Shown in pieces: positions 58,913 to 64,000 of a stretch of DNA of 64,000 nt. Every line of letters starts with the position of its first letter. The first letter of the stretch is position 1. The DNA comes from an uncultured Pleomorphomonas sp. (lineage in GTDB: Bacteria; Pseudomonadota; Alphaproteobacteria; Rhizobiales; Pleomorphomonadaceae), in assembly GCA_937868725.1 (NCBI GenBank), contig CALMMQ010000062.1, positions 62,001 through 126,000 of the forward strand, in the 5' to 3' direction. The notes under the pieces are model-generated. The model did not search any database. It was not told where the DNA came from and was given only the letters and a program-made list of their open reading frames with translations. A program made the translations under genes and the position numbers.

Positions 58913-59995
58913 ATGGCCTCTGCGGGCGCGGCAACCGCCGTGCGTTTCGAGAACGTCGACATCGTCTTCGGCAAGAAGCCCGAGGCGGCCTTTCCCTTGC
59001 TCGACGCCGGCCGGCCCATCGATGAGATCGCCGCCGCCACCGGACTGACCGTCGGCGTCGCCGGCGCCAGCTTCAGCGTCGCCGAAGGCGAGACGGTGGT
59101 GCTGATGGGCCTGTCCGGCTCCGGCAAGTCGACGCTGATCCGGGCCGTCAATGGCCTGTCGCGCGTCAGCCGCGGCCGGGTCCACGTCCGGGCCGGCGAT
59201 GGCGAGATCGACGTCACCAGTTGCGACCGCGCGACGCTGCGCCGGCTGCGCCGCACGGCTGTGGCCATGGTGTTCCAGCAGTTCGGCCTGCTGCCCTGGC
59301 GGACGGTGGCCGACAACGTCGCCCTCGGCCTCGAACTCGCCGGCCTTGACAAGGCCGAGATCGGTCGCCGCGTCGCCCGCGAGCTCGAACTCGTGCACCT
59401 GTCCGATTGGGCCGACCGCAAGGTACAGGAACTGTCGGGCGGCATGCAGCAGCGCGTCGGTCTGGCCCGCGCCTTTGCCACCGAAGCGCCGATCCTGCTG
59501 ATGGACGAGCCGTTCTCGGCCCTCGATCCGCTGATCCGCGACAAGCTGCAGGACGAACTGCTGGAGTTCAAGGCCCGGCTCGGCCGCACCATCCTGTTCG
59601 TCAGTCACGACCTCGACGAGGCGATGAAGATCGGCGACCGCATCGTGCTGATGGCGGCCGGCCGCGTCGTTCAGGTCGGTACGCCGCAGGAGATCATGTT
59701 GACGCCGGCGACTTCCTACGTCGCCGACTTCGTCGCCCACATGAACCCGCTCAACGTGCTGCGCGCCGCCGACATGATGGAGACGGCGACGGGTGCGGTG
59801 CCGGCCGGGGCGCGGCGCTGGCCGGAGGCCGCCGCCGGCGTGCCGGCGGTGGTGGCGCCCGATTGCCCGGTACGCGAGGTCATGGCCGCCGCGGTCGCCA
59901 CCGGCCTCACGGTGCTGGTGGCCGAGGGCGCGACGCTCGTCGGCACCATCGCCCCAGCCGCCATCATGCGGGCCATCCTCAGCCGGCGGGCCTGA
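58913..59995 (+). CDS. choV: Choline ABC transporter ATP-binding protein
   Basis: The 360-residue protein has Walker A GLSGSGKST, signature LSGGMQQRVGLARAF, Walker B ILLMDEPFSALDPL, and a C-terminal CBS-like segment (VREVMAAAVATGLTVLVAEG). This is the ProV/OpuAA type in which the CBS part can sense ionic strength, though rhizobial ChoV is mainly nutritional. It ends four bases before the convergent pyrD end. Confidence 0.93.
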   Translation: MASAGAATAVRFENVDIVFGKKPEAAFPLLDAGRPIDEIAAATGLTVGVAGASFSVAEGETVVLMGLSGSGKSTLIRAVNGLSRVSRGRVHVRAGDGEIDVTSCDRATLRRLRRTAVAMVFQQFGLLPWRTVADNVALGLELAGLDKAEIGRRVARELELVHLSDWADRKVQELSGGMQQRVGLARAFATEAPILLMDEPFSALDPLIRDKLQDELLEFKARLGRTILFVSHDLDEAMKIGDRIVLMAAGRVVQVGTPQEIMLTPATSYVADFVAHMNPLNVLRAADMMETATGAVPAGARRWPEAAAGVPAVVAPDCPVREVMAAAVATGLTVLVAEGATLVGTIAPAAIMRAILSRRA

Positions 59996-59999
59996 TCGC

Positions 60000-61100
60000 T
60001 CAGGCCGGGATCGGCTTGGCCGCCCAGTCGTCGGTGCGGCTCGCCGTGATGTCGCGCACCGAGGCGACGCCTTCCCGCTCCAGCCGGGCCAGCAACTGGC
60101 GCAGCATGGTCACCACGGCGTTGCCGCCGCCATAGATGAAGCGCGTGTAGATCTGGACGAGATCGGCACCGGCGGCCAGCTTTTCATAGAGATCGTCGCC
60201 GGTCGAGACGCCACCGACGCCGATGATGAACGGCGACCGGCCGAGGCGGGCTCGCATCTTGGCCATGACGATGGTCGACCGATCGAACAGCGGCGCGCCC
60301 GACAGGCCACCGGCTTCGCCGGCATGGCGGCCAGCGATGCCGACGCGCGACAGCGTCGTGTTGGAGATGACGAGGCCGTCCGGCTGCCGCGCCGACACCA
60401 CGGTGGCGATGTCGTCGAGCGCCGCCTCGTCGACGTCAGGCGCGATCTTGATCAGCAGCGGCACGCGTCGGCCCACGCGGCGCGCCGCCTCGTCCCGCGC
60501 CTCGATGAGGCGGGCGGCAAGCTCGTCGAGGGCGGCGCGGGCCTGCAGATCGCGCAGGCCCGGCGTGTTGGGCGAGGAGATGTTGGCGGTGAAATAGTCG
60601 GCGTAGGGGGCGAAGGCCGTGATGCCGGAGACGTAGTCGGCGATACGGTCGACCGAGTCCTTGTTGGCGCCGACGTTGACGCCGACGATGCCCGGCCGTC
60701 CGGCCCGCCGGGCGAGGTGGCGGAGGGCGGGGGCGTGGCCCTTGCCGTTGAAGCCGCAGCGGTTGATCACCGCCTGCGTCTCGGGCAGACGGAAGATGCG
60801 CGGCTTGGGGTTGCCCGGCTGGGCGCGCGGGGTCAGCGTGCCGACCTCGACGTGACCGAAGCCCTGGCCGAGCAGCTGGTCGGCGATCTCGGCGTCCTTG
60901 TCGAAGCCGGCGGCGAGCCCGACCGGGTTGGGCGCCAGCCGGTCGAAGAACGGCACTTCGAGGCGCTTGTCGACGGGCGTCGGCATGGCCGGCGCCAGCT
61001 TGAGGCGCATGGCCAGCACCGCGAAGGTGTGGGCGAGTTCGGGGTCGAACTGCCGCAGCATGAAGGCGCTGGTGGCGCCGATGAGTTCGGCAAGGCTCAT
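60000..61100 (-). CDS. pyrD: Dihydroorotate dehydrogenase, class 2
   Basis: The 366-residue quinone-dependent enzyme has an N-terminal membrane-associating helix and an FMN barrel. NPVGLAAGFDKDAEI, FTANISSPNTPGLRDL (catalytic Ser region), GLVISNTTLSR and GVGGVSTGDDLYEK are family marks. It oxidises dihydroorotate in pyrimidine synthesis. The start overlaps the DUF952 stop (ATGA). The much longer upstream frame is antisense and not used. Confidence 0.96.
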   Translation of the reverse strand: MSLAELIGATSAFMLRQFDPELAHTFAVLAMRLKLAPAMPTPVDKRLEVPFFDRLAPNPVGLAAGFDKDAEIADQLLGQGFGHVEVGTLTPRAQPGNPKPRIFRLPETQAVINRCGFNGKGHAPALRHLARRAGRPGIVGVNVGANKDSVDRIADYVSGITAFAPYADYFTANISSPNTPGLRDLQARAALDELAARLIEARDEAARRVGRRVPLLIKIAPDVDEAALDDIATVVSARQPDGLVISNTTLSRVGIAGRHAGEAGGLSGAPLFDRSTIVMAKMRARLGRSPFIIGVGGVSTGDDLYEKLAAGADLVQIYTRFIYGGGNAVVTMLRQLLARLEREGVASVRDITASRTDDWAAKPIPA

Positions 61101-61450
61101 GATCCGGTCTCCAGGTCGGGAAGGACGAAGGCGCCCGTGCCGTCGCGGCCGAGCGGCGCGGTCCAGGCGACAAGGGCAAGCGCCAGCGGCGCGTAGAGGT
61201 GAGGGAAGGGCTGGCCGCCGCGCGACAGCTCCCACTTGAGCGCCGGTCCGCAGGCGGCGGCATCGACGGCGATCAGTACCGGCGCCGGCTCGTCGGCGAA
61301 ATAGAGCCGCGCCGTTTCGGCGAGCTGCGCCGCCGACGACAGGTGGATGTAGCCGTCTTTGAAATCGATCGGCGCGCCGGCGAACACCCCCGCCGCCTCC
61401 GCCTGCCGCCACAGCTCGGCGGGAGCAATCTTGTAGACGTAGCGATCCAT
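61097..61450 (-). CDS. DUF952 protein
   Basis: The 117-residue protein contains IDFKDGYIHLSSAAQLAETA and GGQPFPHLYAPLALALVAWT, typical of the DUF952 family, which often lies before pyrD in alphaproteobacteria. The biochemical function is unknown. It overlaps pyrD by four bases, so the two are coupled. The ATG at 61450 starts the conserved MDRYVYKIAPAELW. Confidence 0.88.
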   Translation of the reverse strand: MDRYVYKIAPAELWRQAEAAGVFAGAPIDFKDGYIHLSSAAQLAETARLYFADEPAPVLIAVDAAACGPALKWELSRGGQPFPHLYAPLALALVAWTAPLGRDGTGAFVLPDLETGS

Positions 61451-61636
61451 GGGCGAAGCCTCCGCCAGTTGCGCCGGAAGCTGCGGCCGGCCCGGCGCTG
61501 TCGGGCCCTGCCATAGACCAACGAGCGCCCGAGCGCCACCCCATCGGCCTTGCACAAGGCGGCGGAATCACCGAACTTGCACGGGCATGGCCGTTTTGGC
61601 TGTCACGACGGGCTCGGTATCCGGACGGATGGGACG

Positions 61637-62362
61637 ATGGCGGCACGACGCAAAGGCGGATTTTTCACGCGCTGGCTGATGCCGCTGCTTCTGGGACTGC
61701 TGGCCACCGCCGGCGCGCTTATCGTCGGCAACGCCACGCTGGTGCCGGCCGGCAAGAGCCGGCCGCCGAGCATCACCGATTTCGGCCGTCCGGCCGCGCC
61801 CGTTGCCGCCGCCGCGCCGGCCGCCAAGCCGCACGGCTCCCGTGTCGTCGTCGACATCGGCAATACGCCGCCGCCCGGCGTGCGCACCGGCGCCGCCGTC
61901 AACGATCCGCTCCTGGCCGGCACGCCTAAGGTGGGACGGGCCCCGCCGCCGCAGTTCGATGTGGTGTTCCGTCGCGTCACCGTGCTCGACGCCAGTCACT
62001 TCCGCGTCGTCCGCGACAACAAGCCGGTGATCGTCGGGCTGGCCGGCGTTGGCACGTTGCCGTTCGATGCCGTGTGCAGCGACGACGCCGGCACGCGCTG
62101 GAAATGCGGCGCCCGTGCCCGCGCCGAGCTGGCGCGCATCATCGGTCCGCGTCTGGTCGGCTGCGTCGAGGTGCGCGAGGAGGGCGACACGGCGATCACC
62201 GCCGACTGTTATGCCGCCGACGAAAGTCTCGCCGACTGGATGGTATCGCAGGGCTGGGTCGACCCGCTCGACCCCTACGATCAGCGCTTCCGCTCGCTGG
62301 CCGACGACGCCCGCCAGACTCACAAGGGGCGCCTGCAAACCGCGCCGCGCCCCTTGCCTTGA
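61637..62362 (+). CDS. SNase-like (thermonuclease-fold) membrane-anchored protein, probably inactive
   Basis: The 241-residue protein has an N-terminal anchor or signal (LMPLLLGLLATAGALIVGNA), a Pro/Ala-rich linker, and a C-terminal SNase-like fold (about residues 115-230). That fold includes GLAGVGTLPFDAVC, WKCGARARAELARIIGP and SLADWMVSQGWVDP. The family's catalytic Arg-Glu-Arg residues are not found at their places, as the first Arg position reads Gly and the last region lacks Arg. It is therefore probably a binding or structural module. The start at 61637 begins before the anchor. Confidence 0.75.
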   Translation: MAARRKGGFFTRWLMPLLLGLLATAGALIVGNATLVPAGKSRPPSITDFGRPAAPVAAAAPAAKPHGSRVVVDIGNTPPPGVRTGAAVNDPLLAGTPKVGRAPPPQFDVVFRRVTVLDASHFRVVRDNKPVIVGLAGVGTLPFDAVCSDDAGTRWKCGARARAELARIIGPRLVGCVEVREEGDTAITADCYAADESLADWMVSQGWVDPLDPYDQRFRSLADDARQTHKGRLQTAPRPLP

Positions 62363-62386
62363 TCCGAAAAGGGGGTTCGCAAGGCC

Positions 62387-62821
62387 TCAGAGGCCGCCGA
62401 ACAGCTCCTCGAAGGTCTTGCCAGCCTTGCCCGGGTGCTTCACCGCCTTGGCGGCATCGAGGTTGCCGGCCGGATTGCCGACGACGATCAGCGCCACCAT
62501 GCCCATGATGTAGTGCGGCTTGCACTTGAAGCCGTAGACGCCTTCCTGGGTGAACGTCACCGTCATGTCCTTGCCGAGGCCGCCGTCCATCGGCTGCACG
62601 CCGGCCGGCAGCATGCCGTCGACGGTCTCGACGTTGTGGCCGGGGTTGGTGGCCTTGAAAGTCACGGTGTCGCCGGGGGCGACCTTGAGGAAATCAGGCT
62701 CGAACACCATGGCGCCCTTGACGCCCTTGTTGAGCATCTTGACCTCGAAATCGGCGGCCAGAGCCGGCGCGGCGGCGGCGAGGCCAATGACAAGAGCAAG
62801 CCCGGCGAGAACGGATTTCAT
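62387..62821 (-). CDS. Pseudoazurin
   Basis: The 144-residue protein has a signal peptide (cut after ALAA) and a type 1 copper site: His62 in NPGHNVETV, Cys100 and His103 in CKPHYIMGM, and Met108. Pseudoazurins carry electrons in the periplasm, commonly to copper nitrite reductase. AAGGAG precedes the ATG by nine bases. Two FNR/Nnr-like boxes lie upstream. No denitrification gene is in the window. Confidence 0.95.
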   Translation of the reverse strand: MKSVLAGLALVIGLAAAAPALAADFEVKMLNKGVKGAMVFEPDFLKVAPGDTVTFKATNPGHNVETVDGMLPAGVQPMDGGLGKDMTVTFTQEGVYGFKCKPHYIMGMVALIVVGNPAGNLDAAKAVKHPGKAGKTFEELFGGL

Positions 62822-62874
62822 CGAATTCAACTCCTTGCGACGGTGCACGGACAGCGTCGCGGTTGCCTAACAGA

Positions 62875-62888
62875 TTGATGCAGATCAT
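62875..62888. promoter_or_regulatory. FNR/Nnr-type box, proximal to pseudoazurin
   Basis: TTGATGCAGATCAT matches TTGAT-N4-ATCAA with one mismatch. A site centred here would place a class II transcription start near 62840, about 19 bases before the pseudoazurin start codon. Confidence 0.62.
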
Positions 62889-62951
62889 CCATGAGGGATG
62901 GAAATAGCCCGCTATCCCCACCCTAGATGCCGATCCTGCCCGGGAGAATAC

Positions 62952-62965
62952 ATGATCTAGATCAA
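62952..62965. promoter_or_regulatory. FNR/Nnr-type box, distal
   Basis: ATGATCTAGATCAA (minus strand TTGATCTAGATCAT) matches the FNR/Dnr consensus with one mismatch. It lies 77 bases upstream of the proximal box. It might also affect the divergent thiM transcript. Confidence 0.6.
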
Positions 62966-63101
62966 AGATTGTTTGCGCTGGCACAAATTCATTTGGCTGA
63001 GGTCGGGTTGCCGGCTTGCCTGCTGTCAAGGCGCGACAATTTGCCGGTCGGCGGCGTCGCGGGCTTGCGGCTGGCGAGGGCGTGCCCTAAGGTCGCCGCC
63101 G

Positions 63102-63174
63102 CTCCTGGGGTGCCGGTCATGGTGACGGGCTGAGATAAAACCCATGGAACCTGGCCGGAAACCGGCGAAGGGAG
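63102..63174 (+). ncRNA. TPP (THI-box) riboswitch
   Basis: The hallmark GGGGTGCC...GGGCTGAGA...AACCC...GGAACCTG is followed by a GCCGG/CCGGC arm and GCGAAGGGAGA. The P1 stem pairs CTCCT (63102-63106) with AGGGAG (63169-63174). The latter is also the thiM ribosome binding site, so thiamine pyrophosphate binding should block translation directly. Confidence 0.9.
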
Positions 63175-63184
63175 ACGAGCAATC

Positions 63185-64000
63185 ATGACAACTGCAGACA
63201 CGACTATCGCGGCGCCGACCGAGGCTGCCGTCCGGGCTGGTGCCGTGGCCGGCCTTGCCGCCCTCAGGGCCAAGGCGCCGCTGGTCCACAACATTACCAA
63301 CTACGTGGCCATGGACATTTCGGCCAACGTGCTCCTGGCCATCGGCGCCTCGCCGGCCATGGTGCACGCCATCGAGGAGGTGGAGGAGTTCGTTTCCTTC
63401 TCCTCGGCGCTGGTCGTCAACATCGGCACGCTGTCGCCGAGCTGGATCGACGCCATGGTCAAGGCCGCGCGGCGGGCGCGCGAGCGTTCCATTCCCTGGG
63501 TGCTCGATCCGGTCGGGGCCGGCGCCACGGCGCTGCGCAACGAGGCGGTGGCCCGCCTCATCGCCGAGAAGCCGACGCTCATCCGCGGCAATGCTTCCGA
63601 GATCCTGGCGGTCGCCGGGGCCGCAGCCGCCGGCAAGGGCGTCGACAGCGGCAACTCGTCCGACGAGGCGCGGGCACCGGCCATCGCACTCGCCCGGGCG
63701 ACCGGGGCGGTGGTCATCGTCTCCGGCGCCGTCGACGTCATCACCGACGGCCAGCGGGTCGCCGCGCTCGCCAACGGCGACGCGCTGATGACGCGCGTCA
63801 CGGCGGTCGGCTGCGCCCTGTCGGCGGTGGTCGCCGGCTTCGCGGCAGCGGTCAAGGATCCGTTCGAGGCCGGCGTTGCCGCTACCGCCGTCTATGGCGT
63901 GGCCGGCGAACTGGCGGCGGCGACGGCGGCGGGTGGTCCTGCCACCTTCCGCAGCAACTTCCTCGACCTCCTGGCCCGCCTCGACGGCGACACCGTGGCC
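63185..64000 (+). CDS. thiM: Hydroxyethylthiazole kinase (3' end outside window)
   Basis: At least 272 codons of thiM are present. LVHNITNYVAMDISANVLLA, PWVLDPVGAGATALRN and LIRGNASEILAVAG are ThiM substrate- and ATP-site segments, and AVGCALSAVVAGFAA contains the catalytic Cys. It phosphorylates 4-methyl-5-hydroxyethylthiazole in thiamine salvage. It is governed by the TPP riboswitch upstream. The frame is still open at the window edge. Confidence 0.96.
   Translation, partial: MTTADTTIAAPTEAAVRAGAVAGLAALRAKAPLVHNITNYVAMDISANVLLAIGASPAMVHAIEEVEEFVSFSSALVVNIGTLSPSWIDAMVKAARRARERSIPWVLDPVGAGATALRNEAVARLIAEKPTLIRGNASEILAVAGAAAAGKGVDSGNSSDEARAPAIALARATGAVVIVSGAVDVITDGQRVAALANGDALMTRVTAVGCALSAVVAGFAAAVKDPFEAGVAATAVYGVAGELAAATAAGGPATFRSNFLDLLARLDGDTVA

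Overview
The window is chromosomal DNA from a GC-rich alphaproteobacterium, most likely of the order Hyphomicrobiales (Rhizobiales). The main support is the gene order rpmH-rnpA-yidC-engB-argB-HAD phosphatase-dapD-dapE. Further support comes from a ChoXWV choline transporter next to a BetI-type repressor, a BetI-like operator and strong third-position GC bias. A genus cannot be fixed from the sequence alone. About 50 protein genes, one tRNA and a TPP riboswitch are recognisable. There is no rRNA, CRISPR array or intact insertion sequence.

Layout. 1-2.5 kb: the end of a globin-coupled sensor gene, a cupin gene and a divergent amidohydrolase. 2.9-5.8 kb: a DUF2934 protein with a basic tail, then tex. 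5.7-9.0 kb: a 3.2-kb insertion bounded by a perfect 51-bp direct repeat of the 3' end of tex. It carries an OafA-type acyltransferase and two decayed IS630-type transposase fragments. 9.1-15.7 kb: cytochrome b561, mog, a HerA-like ATPase, an AI-2E family permease, and modABC behind a Mo-box-like palindrome. 16.0-30.0 kb: a sugar-alcohol catabolic island with an ABC transporter, an EltD-like polyol dehydrogenase, a ribitol-dehydrogenase-like SDR, three FGGY kinases (one with the D-ribulokinase TCSLV motif, one LyxK-like), an L-xylulose-5-P 3-epimerase, and AraC and LacI regulators. 30.1-34.4 kb: a complete sugar PTS, with a fused IIA-HPr-EI protein and a PtsG-like IICB that carries an extra Cys-less IIB domain.

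34.6-43 kb: msrQ, purU, a small secreted protein, an ion-transporter family permease, an NCS2 purine permease, and a chemoreceptor behind a PhoB-box-like site. 43.1-55.2 kb: tRNA-Arg(ACG), an orphan histidine kinase, and the conserved rpmH-to-dapE block interrupted by a CatB/Vat-type acetyltransferase and a DEAD-box helicase. 55.2-64 kb: an EamA exporter, betI and choXWV, pyrD, a DUF952 gene, an SNase-like protein lacking its catalytic residues, pseudoazurin with two FNR/Nnr-like boxes, and thiM under a TPP riboswitch (cut by the window edge).

How the parts fit. The 16-30 kb island should import pentitols, oxidise them to ketopentoses and phosphorylate these into the pentose phosphate pool. 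Ribitol would go through D-ribulose to D-ribulose-5-P, and L-arabitol or xylitol through L-xylulose to L-xylulose-5-P and L-ribulose-5-P. The L-ribulose-5-P 4-epimerase needed to finish the second branch is not in the window. A dispersed palindromic intergenic repeat (four copies seen) sits beside several conserved genes, and one copy supplies the stop codon of the HAD phosphatase gene.
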